A stretch of 9,999 bases of DNA. Source: Patescibacteria group bacterium. GTDB taxonomy: Bacteria; Patescibacteriota; Minisyncoccia; Phycocordibacterales; UBA5272. The notes under the pieces were generated by a model, which saw only the letters and a list, made by a program, of their open reading frames with translations, searched no databases and was not told the DNA's origin. Numbering within the stretch: position 1 is the first letter of the stretch; every line of letters begins with the position of its first letter. The translations under genes and the position numbers were made by a program. The stretch spans positions 1 to 9,999 of the forward strand of contig JAUPLJ010000017.1 of assembly GCA_030837425.1 (NCBI GenBank), written 5' to 3'. Shown here piece by piece: positions 1 to 5,263 of this stretch.

Positions 1-596
1 TTTTAGGAAATACTAAAAATAAAATCACAATACTTGTCTATTCAGATTTTGAATGTCCATTTTGTAAAATGTTTCAAGAAAATACTATACAGGTTCTTCA
101 AAAAGAATATTCTGCTGGTAAAGATTTTTCAAATGGGAAAATAGGAATAGTTTACAGACATTTTGCACAAAGCTATCATGATAAAGCTCCAAATGAGATC
201 AATGCTTCACTTTGCGCAAGAGAGCTTTACGGACAAAATGCATACATAAATTTTATAAATAGAATCTATTCTGTTTCTCCTACAAACAACGGCCTTGATC
301 AGAGCCTTCTTCCAGATATAGCAGATTTTGCAGTTGGAGAAGCTAAACAAAATGAAGAATATTATAAAAAAGAATTTAATAAAGAAGAATTTATGAGTTG
401 TGTGACTAACAAAACTTATTATGCAGAATTTCAAGCTAGTACTCAAGATGCGATAGAAGCTGGCCTTGATGGTACTCCTTATACTTTAATATTATACAAA
501 AGTGGAAATGATAATATAATTATGGGCAAGGTTTCAGGTGCAAAAGACGTAGGATATTTTGAAAAAATAATTAATAAATTATTACAGGTAAAATAA
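1..596 (+). CDS. DsbA-family thiol-disulfide oxidoreductase (5' end outside window)
   Basis: This is a thioredoxin-fold protein of the DsbA/Thioredoxin_4 group, expected to act outside the cytoplasmic membrane making or rearranging disulfides in secreted proteins. The reading frame is open from base 3 and runs through the left edge, so the N-terminus, probably a signal or anchor segment, is missing. The first visible residues are a beta strand leading to the active site, YSDFECPFCKMF, a CxxC motif (Cys-Pro-Phe-Cys) typical of this family. About 198 residues are visible. Near the C-terminus GTPYTL fits the cis-proline loop that faces the active site. An ATG at 69 lies just after the CxxC motif and cannot be the true start. 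The gene ends in TAA and is followed by a bidirectional hairpin. The fold and active site are clear; whether it acts as an oxidase, isomerase or reductase cannot be told. Confidence 0.9.
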   Translation, partial: LGNTKNKITILVYSDFECPFCKMFQENTIQVLQKEYSAGKDFSNGKIGIVYRHFAQSYHDKAPNEINASLCARELYGQNAYINFINRIYSVSPTNNGLDQSLLPDIADFAVGEAKQNEEYYKKEFNKEEFMSCVTNKTYYAEFQASTQDAIEAGLDGTPYTLILYKSGNDNIIMGKVSGAKDVGYFEKIINKLLQVK

Positions 597-600
597 AAAA

Positions 601-670
601 TAAAAACATTCTTGAAAATCGGCGTCGGAGCCCTTTAGGGTAAATATGATTTGAAAGAGTGTTTTTATTT
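601..670. terminator. Bidirectional hairpin terminator between convergent genes
   Basis: Bases 601-613 pair with 655-667, a 13-bp stem with one T:G mismatch at 609/659. A tandem GA/GA mismatch (614-615 with 653-654) follows, then a second 5-bp stem (616-620 with 648-652). The 27-nt cap holds two short alternative GC-rich hairpins (621-623 with 630-632, or 631-634 with 637-640). The outer stem ends in a T-rich tract on both strands, so it can terminate the DsbA-like gene from the left and sufT from the right. Confidence 0.75.
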
Positions 671-677
671 CTATCTA

Positions 678-998
678 TTATATTCCTAATTTCATTTTTA
701 ATTCTTCACTCGGCTCCCAAGGCTCATTAAAATCAAGCTCTACTTGGGCTTCTCCAAGATTTAAAAGATTCACTTCACTTTCTACTTGAGAAATGATCTC
801 ATCAGCAAATGGGCACATCACACTTGTCAAAGTCATGGTGACTTTAATAAATTCATACACTTTAAAATCTTCTAGATAATCACCTATTTCTATTTTTCTT
901 ATGAGTCCTAGATCTACAATATCAATATCCAATTCTGGATCTATTACCTTCTTTAGCCCTTCTAAAACTTTTGCTTCTATTTCTTTATTATCTAACAT
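678..998 (-). CDS. sufT: SufT-like MIP18/DUF59 family Fe-S assembly protein
   Basis: This 106-residue protein of the MIP18 (DUF59) family is known from Suf operons as an auxiliary Fe-S cluster assembly or carrier factor. Family hallmarks are visible: KKVIDPELDIDIVDLGLI (residues 16-33), then MTLTSVMCPFAD with the conserved single cysteine, and a C-terminal W-x-P segment ending in LGI. The open frame extends upstream to 1082, but the ATG at 998 gives the family-typical N-terminus and the longer version would lie inside sufC. It overlaps the 3' end of sufC by 7 nt (ATGTTAG), which suggests translation coupled to sufC; there is no Shine-Dalgarno and no nearby -10 hexamer. It is the last gene of the suf block and ends at the bidirectional terminator. 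PaaD-like proteins share this domain, but the suf neighbours favour SufT. Confidence 0.88.
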   Translation of the reverse strand: MLDNKEIEAKVLEGLKKVIDPELDIDIVDLGLIRKIEIGDYLEDFKVYEFIKVTMTLTSVMCPFADEIISQVESEVNLLNLGEAQVELDFNEPWEPSEELKMKLGI

Positions 999-1690
999 AA
1001 ATTTAATTTTCCATCTTTCATTTCGTATGATCTGTCTATTTTTATAAGATCTTCTAATTTTTCTCTGTGAGAAATAATACAAAAAGCTACTCCATGTTCT
1101 TTATTAAAATCATTTATAATTTTAAAAACTTTTTTAATAGCTTCTTTGTCTACTCCACTATCTATCTCATCCATAAATACAAATTTTGGCTTTAATGCAA
1201 AAAGGTGTAGCATCTCAGCTTGTTTCTTTTCTCCACCTGAAAATCCAACATTCAAATCTCTTTTAAGAAAATCTTTATTAATGTCATATTTATCACAAAA
1301 AGAAATTAATTCTTTATTAAAATCAAGTACTGAGAGACTATTGTCTTCAGATATATTTTTATATGATCTATATAAAAATTGTAAAAGATTTACTCCTTCA
1401 ATTTCTGGGACATGCTGAAGTGAAAGATAAAGCCCCTGCTTTGCTATTTCAAAAGTTTTTAGATTGGTGAGATCTGTCTCTTCTTTTTCATTATTTAAAA
1501 ATATTTTTCCGCTTTCAATATTATAATTTGGATGTTTAAAAATAGCAGAAAGTAAAGAAGATTTTCCACTTCCATTTTCACCATTCAAAAGTATTATTTC
1601 TCCAGCATTCAATTCGAAGCTGGCATCAGAAATAATCTCTTTATCTAATTCATTCAATTTTACTTTTAAATTTTCTATTTTTAAATTCAT
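992..1690 (-). CDS. sufC: SufC, ABC-type ATPase of Fe-S cluster assembly
   Basis: This 232-residue soluble ABC ATPase normally works with the SufB-SufD scaffold in the cytoplasm, where ATP hydrolysis drives the shape change needed to build Fe-S clusters. Visible motifs are Walker A GENGSGKS (37-44), Q-loop Gln92, signature FSGGEKKQ (150-157), Walker B FVFMDE (170-175), a D-loop at SGVD (178-181) and the H-loop His208. The signature and the D-E-I-D-S-G-V-D stretch are characteristic of SufC rather than of transporter ATPases, and there is no transmembrane partner nearby. The gene begins 7 nt after the sufU stop and its ATG is preceded by TATAAT-N6, so it may have its own start as well as being read through from sufU. 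The stop is TAG, inside the start of sufT. sufB and sufD are not found in the window. Confidence 0.95.
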   Translation of the reverse strand: MNLKIENLKVKLNELDKEIISDASFELNAGEIILLNGENGSGKSSLLSAIFKHPNYNIESGKIFLNNEKEETDLTNLKTFEIAKQGLYLSLQHVPEIEGVNLLQFLYRSYKNISEDNSLSVLDFNKELISFCDKYDINKDFLKRDLNVGFSGGEKKQAEMLHLFALKPKFVFMDEIDSGVDKEAIKKVFKIINDFNKEHGVAFCIISHREKLEDLIKIDRSYEMKDGKLNLC

Positions 1691-1696
1691 AATTTT

Positions 1697-1702
1697 ATTA
1701 TA
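1697..1702 (-). promoter_or_regulatory. -10 hexamer TATAAT for a leaderless sufC transcript
   Basis: A consensus TATAAT overlaps the sufU stop codon and ends 6 nt before the sufC ATG at 1690, which puts the predicted transcription start on the A of the ATG. A weak -35-like TTTAGA lies 17 nt upstream. AT-rich sequence produces such hexamers by chance, but the spacing is the same as at four other genes here. Confidence 0.45.
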
Positions 1703-2081
1703 TCTTTTTTAATACATCCTCTAAACATTTATAAGAAAGTAGTGCGCAATTTACTCTCGATGGAGAGATTTTGACTCCTAGTAATTCGTAAATCACAGAA
1801 GGAGACCAAAGTCTTAAATCTTGTATACTCAATCTATCATTTTTTATCTTTTCTGTCATCATGCTCATTGCAGCTTGGGAAACGGCACACCCATTTCCAG
1901 ACCAACTTACTTCTTTAATTTTTCCATCAGTAATATCAAAAAACAATTCAGCCCTATCACCACAATCCACATTTTCTCCTATTCCACAAGTCTCACAGAC
2001 TTCGAATTCTCTCACCACTTTATTTTTGGGATTTCTGTAATGTTCCAATATATTTTCTTCGTATAAATAATCTTGATTCAT
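1698..2081 (-). CDS. sufU: SufU/IscU-type Fe-S or sulfur-transfer protein
   Basis: This 127-residue member of the NifU-N/IscU family takes sulfur from SufS, either as a zinc-dependent sulfurtransferase (SufU) or as a cluster scaffold (IscU). Ligand residues are visible at Cys40-Gly-Asp42 (DCGD), Cys65 (SGNGC) and Cys112, with Arg109 nearby. The residue before Cys112 is Asn, not the His of IscU, which points to the SufU type. The spacing from Cys65 to Cys112 (47 residues) is shorter than in Bacillus subtilis SufU (Cys66 to Cys128), so the Gram-positive SufU insertion is absent. An extra Cys29-x-x-Cys32 pair lies just before the ligand loop. The gene lies 7 nt upstream of sufC. The ATG at 2081 has no Shine-Dalgarno but has an extended -10-like element 6 nt before it. 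Family assignment is firm; scaffold versus sulfurtransferase is undecided. Confidence 0.92.
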   Translation of the reverse strand: MNQDYLYEENILEHYRNPKNKVVREFEVCETCGIGENVDCGDRAELFFDITDGKIKEVSWSGNGCAVSQAAMSMMTEKIKNDRLSIQDLRLWSPSVIYELLGVKISPSRVNCALLSYKCLEDVLKKI

Positions 2082-2087
2082 ATAGAG

Positions 2088-2096
2088 AAAATAACA
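2088..2096 (-). promoter_or_regulatory. Extended -10 element (TGT-TATTTT) for a leaderless sufU transcript
   Basis: On the minus strand TGT is followed by TATTTT, ending 6 nt before the sufU ATG at 2081. A weak TTTATA lies 17 nt upstream as a possible -35. The hexamer matches consensus at four of six positions, so it is a modest call on its own; the repeated spacing at other genes is the main support. Confidence 0.4.
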
Positions 2097-2119
2097 TTAT
2101 TTTTAATATTTATAAATAC

Positions 2120-2148
2120 TTGACATCCTACTATATATATGCTAATAT
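2120..2148 (+). promoter_or_regulatory. Strong sigma70-type promoter for the 51-residue membrane protein
   Basis: TTGACA (2120-2125), a 17-nt spacer, then TGC-TAATAT (hexamer 2143-2148) give a near-perfect -35 and an extended -10. Transcription is predicted to start near 2155, leaving a leader of about 22 nt before the ATG at 2177. It is the best promoter match in the window together with the one at 8694-8723. Confidence 0.8.
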
Positions 2149-2176
2149 ATTATTATTGCTCATTAAAAAACTTAAG

Positions 2177-2332
2177 ATGAAAAACAAAACACGAAACAAT
2201 TGGATTATCGCTGCATCAATACTTTTTGCAGCTATCATTAGCTTTTGCTTACAAATAGGGCCAGCTAAATGGATTCTTGTATTTATGTTATTTTATTTTA
2301 TTTATTCTAAAAAAATGATTTCATCTAAATAG
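2177..2332 (+). CDS. Small two-helix membrane protein, unknown function (51 aa)
   Basis: This 51-residue protein is too small for family recognition. It has a short basic, asparagine-rich N-terminus, a hydrophobic segment at about residues 9-27, a short turn around GPAK, a second hydrophobic segment at about 31-44, and a lysine/serine tail. This suggests a helical hairpin in the membrane with both ends inside. An upstream in-frame TTG at 2120 would lie in the -35 box and cannot be the start; the ATG at 2177 follows the predicted transcription start by about 22 nt. No Shine-Dalgarno is evident. The gene is antisense in orientation to the suf genes on both sides, has its own strong promoter, and ends (TAG) just before a strong intrinsic terminator. 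That self-contained unit is the main evidence that it is real. No function can be assigned. Confidence 0.7.
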   Translation: MKNKTRNNWIIAASILFAAIISFCLQIGPAKWILVFMLFYFIYSKKMISSK

Positions 2333-2348
2333 TAATTTTGAATCATTT

Positions 2349-2380
2349 ATGGATCACGCATGTCGTGATCCATTTTTTTT
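2349..2380 (+). terminator. Strong intrinsic terminator after the 51-residue protein gene
   Basis: A perfect 10-bp stem (2349-2358 with 2364-2373, core GGATCACG/CGTGATCC) with a 5-nt loop is followed by eight T residues (2373-2380). It works only on the + strand: on the minus strand the A-tract comes before the stem and no T-tract follows. The T-tract contains the sufS stop codon, so the two convergent genes abut. Confidence 0.9.
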
Positions 2381-3659
2381 ATTTACTAAAAATATCTTTT
2401 ACTTTTTCTATTGCCTTTAAAAGCTTTTTAATATCTTCTTCAGAATTATAAACATGAAAGGAACCTCTTATTAAGCCATTTGGAATATTTAGATAATCCA
2501 TCAGTGGCTCTGCACAATGGTGCCCTGCGCGAACAGAAATATTATCTCTCGCAAAAATATCGGCAACATCGTGTGGATGCACTTCTTTGCCTTCTACAAA
2601 TATTCGGAAAGAGACTATACCAATATTTCTTATAGCTTCTGCTGTAAAGATTTTTATTTCTAGTTTCTTATCTTCTTTATAAACGTCATTTATTTCTTTT
2701 AGCTTTTCTAAAAATATTTTTGTGAGATTTCTTGCATGCTCTAATGCCTCATTATTTATCATTTCTAAAAAGTTTATTGCTTCGCCTACTCCTATCACTC
2801 CTGCAATATTTGCAGTCCCTGCTTCAAATACTTTTATATCACTCCTAAATTCTGCATCTTCTTTTTTTACATGAGAAATTATTCCTCCGCCAAGAATTGT
2901 CGGACTCATATTTCTTGAGAAGTCTCTTTTCAAAAATAAAGCTCCGACTCCTGTTGGTCCAAAAGCTTTATGAAAAGAAAAATATCCAGCATCTATATAA
3001 TTCCTCATTTCTTTTAAATTTATATCCATGTGCCCAAATGCTGCTGTCATATCACAGATCACAAAAATATTTTTATTATATTTTTTGACTTCTTCTACAA
3101 TGCTTTTAACGTCATTAATATTTCCAAGCACATTTGAAGCGAGCATTATAGATACTATTTTTGTCTTTTCGGAAGCTATATCTTTTACTCTTGAGACATA
3201 AAGATCTAAATTTTGATCAAGCTCTATAAATTTTAAATTCATCTTCTTTTCTTTTGCGAGCTTTTGAAGTGGAAGAAGTGATGAGTGATGCTCCATTATA
3301 GTCGTCAAAATTTCATCCCCTTCAAATAAAAATTTATGTTCGTCATCATGAAGAGAGATCATATCTATCAACATATTGCTTGCAGCTGTGGCTCCACTAG
3401 TCCAGATAATCTCATCTTCGGCACAATTTAAATATCTCGCTAAAGATTTTCTAGAATTATCATATTCATCTGTGGCGCGAATAGCAATCTTTGAGACAGC
3501 TCTATCGATATTTGATCTAAAATGGTAATAATAATCGTCCATTTTTTTTATAACAGAATCAGGAGTTAAAGATGAGGCAGCAGAATCTAAATAGACCAGA
3601 TCTCCTTCGTAATCTTTTTTGTAGTTTGCAAATATAGAAAAATTGTTTTTGATATTCAT
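2379..3659 (-). CDS. sufS: SufS-type cysteine desulfurase
   Basis: This 426-residue class V aminotransferase-fold enzyme uses PLP to take sulfur from L-cysteine as a persulfide, leaving alanine, and passes it to SufU for Fe-S assembly. Visible residues are the PLP-stacking His124 (MEHHSS), Asp203 that contacts the PLP ring nitrogen, the Schiff-base Lys231 (FHKAFGPTGVG), the catalytic Cys382 in RAGHHCAEP, and Arg398 (RGSFHVYN). Length and motif order fit group II (SufS) desulfurases. Two active-site neighbours are unusual: the Gln of the usual D-G-A-Q motif is Ala206 (CDMTAAFGH), and the Gly of SGHK is Phe229. The ATG lies 21 nt after the preceding stop; an AAGG 12 nt upstream is rather far for a Shine-Dalgarno, while TATAAT ends 6 nt before the ATG. 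sufU follows after about 300 bases that hold the 51-residue gene on the other strand. Confidence 0.95.
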   Translation of the reverse strand: MNIKNNFSIFANYKKDYEGDLVYLDSAASSLTPDSVIKKMDDYYYHFRSNIDRAVSKIAIRATDEYDNSRKSLARYLNCAEDEIIWTSGATAASNMLIDMISLHDDEHKFLFEGDEILTTIMEHHSSLLPLQKLAKEKKMNLKFIELDQNLDLYVSRVKDIASEKTKIVSIMLASNVLGNINDVKSIVEEVKKYNKNIFVICDMTAAFGHMDINLKEMRNYIDAGYFSFHKAFGPTGVGALFLKRDFSRNMSPTILGGGIISHVKKEDAEFRSDIKVFEAGTANIAGVIGVGEAINFLEMINNEALEHARNLTKIFLEKLKEINDVYKEDKKLEIKIFTAEAIRNIGIVSFRIFVEGKEVHPHDVADIFARDNISVRAGHHCAEPLMDYLNIPNGLIRGSFHVYNSEEDIKKLLKAIEKVKDIFSK

Positions 3660-3665
3660 TAAAAT

Positions 3666-3671
3666 ATTATA
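3666..3671 (-). promoter_or_regulatory. -10 hexamer TATAAT for a leaderless sufS transcript
   Basis: A consensus TATAAT lies in the 21-nt gap before sufS and ends 6 nt before its ATG, so transcription would begin on the start codon. No good -35 match is seen 16-18 nt upstream, and there is no TG extension. Confidence 0.45.
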
Positions 3672-3680
3672 CCTTAAATT

Positions 3681-4616
3681 TTACCTTGGAAAAATGTCAG
3701 TAAGCTCATTGGAAAAATAAAAATAAAATGAAATAGATCCAAAAGAGTATTTATTTCCAACTAGATCAATCTCTGCTCCACCAACTTTTGGATCAGGATT
3801 TGGATTTGATTTTTGAAAGCCGAGATTATAAACAGTAGCAATTATTTCTGGTCTATCTGAAATGCTGTATCCAGCTCTTTCCCAAGCTGTCATAATTTGT
3901 TTTAAATATAAAGCTGCGTATAAATAAGAATAATAATGATCTTTACTATTTGTTAATCTTTTAATTCTGTCTGCATCACTTCCAGAGAGGGTTATGGTAC
4001 TTGTAGAATTTGTAGAAGAACCTGTGACCGGCATTAAACTATTTTTATCAACTACTAGTGTAGAATTTGAATCTATGTAATCTAATACACGCTCATATTC
4101 ACTTCCTAAATAATAAATACTGGATGGATCTTTTAAATTATTCTCTATTTGTTTTGCTGTATTTTCTTTTATACCAAAAATCCCAAGGCTAAATTGAGTC
4201 TGGGTCCCAAGTATTCCAAGTGGAGCAAAATATTTTTTAAATGTTTCTCTTTCACTTGTCATTAATCGGAGCTGCTCTGTGACGAGTGGGGATATTAAAA
4301 GTCTTGAATCAACCCCAGTCTCTTGAGAGACTCTGTTTATTATTGGAGCATCTTTTGTAAGACCGACTTTTATCACCTGCCATTCAGCTAAATATTTAAT
4401 ATTGGACCAATCTTTTTGTGCGACGACTGTTCTTTGATCATCTCCATTTTGAGAATCTACTGAAAGCTGTTTAAAATATTCTGATTGATCATCTACAAGC
4501 CCACTTGTTTTTGTTAAACCAAATTTCATAGCAAAAAATACTCCAGTTAAGACAAGTCCCCAGAGTGCGAAGAGGTAAACAGAAATTTTAAAAATATTTT
4601 TTAAATTTTTTTTCAT
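3681..4616 (-). CDS. Membrane-anchored lysozyme/lytic-transglycosylase-like protein
   Basis: This 311-residue protein has an N-terminal signal anchor: a basic start (MKKNLKNIFK), then a hydrophobic helix at about residues 11-33, placing the rest outside the membrane. The external part resembles the goose-lysozyme/SLT fold in motif order: a helix ending in LLISPLVTEQL with a candidate catalytic Glu114, SLGIFGI (143-149) where SLT enzymes have a G-x-M-Q-I-like strand, and IIATVYNLGF (258-267) where they have an AYNxG-type motif. A Ser/Thr-rich stretch at 200-212 looks like a flexible linker. The likely role is cleaving or sensing peptidoglycan, but this rests on motif order alone and the catalytic role of Glu114 is inference. 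I chose the ATG at 4616; an in-frame TTG at 4652 would add 12 residues encoded within an inverted repeat. sufS follows after 21 nt. Confidence 0.65.
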   Translation of the reverse strand: MKKNLKNIFKISVYLFALWGLVLTGVFFAMKFGLTKTSGLVDDQSEYFKQLSVDSQNGDDQRTVVAQKDWSNIKYLAEWQVIKVGLTKDAPIINRVSQETGVDSRLLISPLVTEQLRLMTSERETFKKYFAPLGILGTQTQFSLGIFGIKENTAKQIENNLKDPSSIYYLGSEYERVLDYIDSNSTLVVDKNSLMPVTGSSTNSTSTITLSGSDADRIKRLTNSKDHYYSYLYAALYLKQIMTAWERAGYSISDRPEIIATVYNLGFQKSNPNPDPKVGGAEIDLVGNKYSFGSISFYFYFSNELTDIFPR

Positions 4617-4626
4617 AATTATTCTT

Positions 4627-4660
4627 AATAAAAATTGTTTTTTCAAAAACAATTTTTATT
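4627..4660 (-). terminator. AT-rich 16-bp inverted repeat after the HIT gene, possible terminator
   Basis: Bases 4627-4642 are a perfect inverted repeat of 4645-4660 with a 2-nt centre. It lies 7 nt after the HIT stop and 10 nt before the ATG of the next gene. Only one G-C pair is present, and the 3' arm on the minus strand is T-rich, so it may be a weak intrinsic terminator or a structure in the leader of the next mRNA. A TATAAT (4658-4663) overlaps its upstream edge and could start transcription inside it. Confidence 0.5.
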
Positions 4661-4667
4661 ATATGTA

Positions 4668-5054
4668 TTATCCGATCAGAATTTTTTTAACTTCGTCTCT
4701 AGACAATTTATTTACTTTACCAATCGTAAGCCCTTCTGAATCATGGAGCGGTACAAGATGCACATGAACGTGGGGAACTTCTATACCTTCTACTATAACA
4801 GCTATTCTAGAAAAATCTATTTTACCTTTCAATTTTTGCTCTAATGTTAAGGCGACTTTTTTAGCTATCAGCATTAATTCTAAATATTCAGAGTCTTCTA
4901 ATTCAAAAATATATCTTGTTTCTTTTTTTGGGATTACTAAGATGTGACCATCACGAACTGGGTTAATATCTAAAATCGCAATAAACTTTTCATCTTCATA
5001 GAAAAGATCCGCAGGTATTTCTCTGTTTATAATTTTTGTAAAAACACTTGCCAT
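4668..5054 (-). CDS. HIT-family nucleotide-binding hydrolase
   Basis: This 128-residue histidine-triad protein belongs to the Hint/Fhit-like superfamily, soluble enzymes that hydrolyse nucleoside phosphoramidates or dinucleotides through a histidine nucleophile. The triad is HVHVHLVP (His95, His97, His99), preceded by the usual N-terminal pattern: FTKIINREIPADLFYEDE, ILDINP, and GHILVIPK near residues 36-43. Its length is normal for the family. The physiological substrate cannot be read from sequence. The ATG at 5054 gives exactly the family N-terminus but begins only 4 nt after the last base of tRNA-Tyr, and no Shine-Dalgarno fits outside the tRNA. It is therefore probably co-transcribed with the tRNA and freed by tRNA 3' processing. 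Confidence 0.93.
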   Translation of the reverse strand: MASVFTKIINREIPADLFYEDEKFIAILDINPVRDGHILVIPKKETRYIFELEDSEYLELMLIAKKVALTLEQKLKGKIDFSRIAVIVEGIEVPHVHVHLVPLHDSEGLTIGKVNKLSRDEVKKILIG

Positions 5055-5058
5055 AATG

Positions 5059-5142
5059 TGCGCCGGGTTGGATTTGAACCAACGTAGCCCGATGGGCGAC
5101 AGATTTACAGTCTGTTGTATTTGACCACTCTACCACCGACGC
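5059..5142 (-). tRNA. tRNA-Tyr (anticodon GTA), long variable arm, no encoded CCA
   Basis: The minus strand folds as a complete 84-nt class II tRNA. The acceptor stem is GCGTCGG with CCGGCGC (one G:T pair at the fourth position), the D stem is GTA/TAC, and the anticodon stem ACAGA/TCTGT holds loop CTGTAAA with anticodon GTA. The variable arm contains stem GCCC/GGGC, and the T stem is GTTGG/CCAAC with loop TTCAAAT. The discriminator base is A at 5059 and the next bases are CAT, so CCA must be added after transcription. The long variable arm together with GTA identifies tyrosine. Confidence 0.97.
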
Positions 5143-5144
5143 AT

Positions 5145-5186
5145 ATCTAAAAATCAAAATAAATAAATTTAAACTGATTTTTAGAT
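5145..5186 (-). other. Inverted repeat in the tRNA-Tyr leader
   Basis: Bases 5145-5156 and 5175-5186 are perfect 12-bp inverted repeats separated by an 18-nt AT-rich loop. The repeat begins about where transcription from the TATAAT at 5193-5198 should start and ends 2 nt before the mature tRNA 5' end, so the whole 5' leader would fold into one hairpin against the acceptor stem. Confidence 0.6.
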
Positions 5187-5192
5187 TTAAAA

Positions 5193-5201
5193 ATTATAAC
5201 A
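5193..5201 (-). promoter_or_regulatory. Extended -10 promoter (TGT-TATAAT) for tRNA-Tyr and the HIT gene
   Basis: On the minus strand TGT is followed by a consensus TATAAT (hexamer 5193-5198). Transcription is predicted near 5186, about 44 nt before the mature tRNA. The -35 region (about 5216-5221) is TTTATT, a weak match. It lies just downstream of the terminator of the preceding gene, so the tRNA-HIT unit appears independently transcribed. Confidence 0.65.
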
Positions 5202-5210
5202 CAAAGTTAT

Positions 5211-5246
5211 AAAAAAATAAATAAGCCTTTTAGGACTTATTTATTT
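5211..5246 (-). terminator. Intrinsic terminator after the four-cysteine membrane protein gene
   Basis: On the minus strand, an 11-bp AT-rich stem (5236-5246 with 5215-5225), with two further G-C pairs after a bulged base, closes a 5-nt loop. A run of seven T residues (5217-5211) follows. It lies 17 nt after the stop codon at 5264 and before the tRNA promoter. Confidence 0.8.
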
Positions 5247-5263
5247 AAGATTTTAAAGCAAAA

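Noticed and set aside
999..1082. Upstream extension of sufT to 1082
   Set aside because: The extra 28 residues lie inside sufC in another frame, are not typical of the MIP18 domain, and the ATG at 998 gives the family N-terminus with a coupling overlap.
2120..2176. TTG at 2120 as start of the small membrane protein
   Set aside because: It lies within the -35 box and upstream of the predicted transcription start, so it cannot be translated from that promoter.
2349..2380. The same hairpin as a terminator for sufS
   Set aside because: On the minus strand the stem is preceded by an A-tract and not followed by Ts, so it is not a canonical terminator in that direction.
4617..4652. TTG at 4652 as start of the lysozyme-like protein
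   Set aside because: The added residues are encoded by an inverted repeat and the ATG at 4616 gives a normal signal-anchor start. I keep it as an open alternative because TATAAT lies 5 nt upstream of the TTG.
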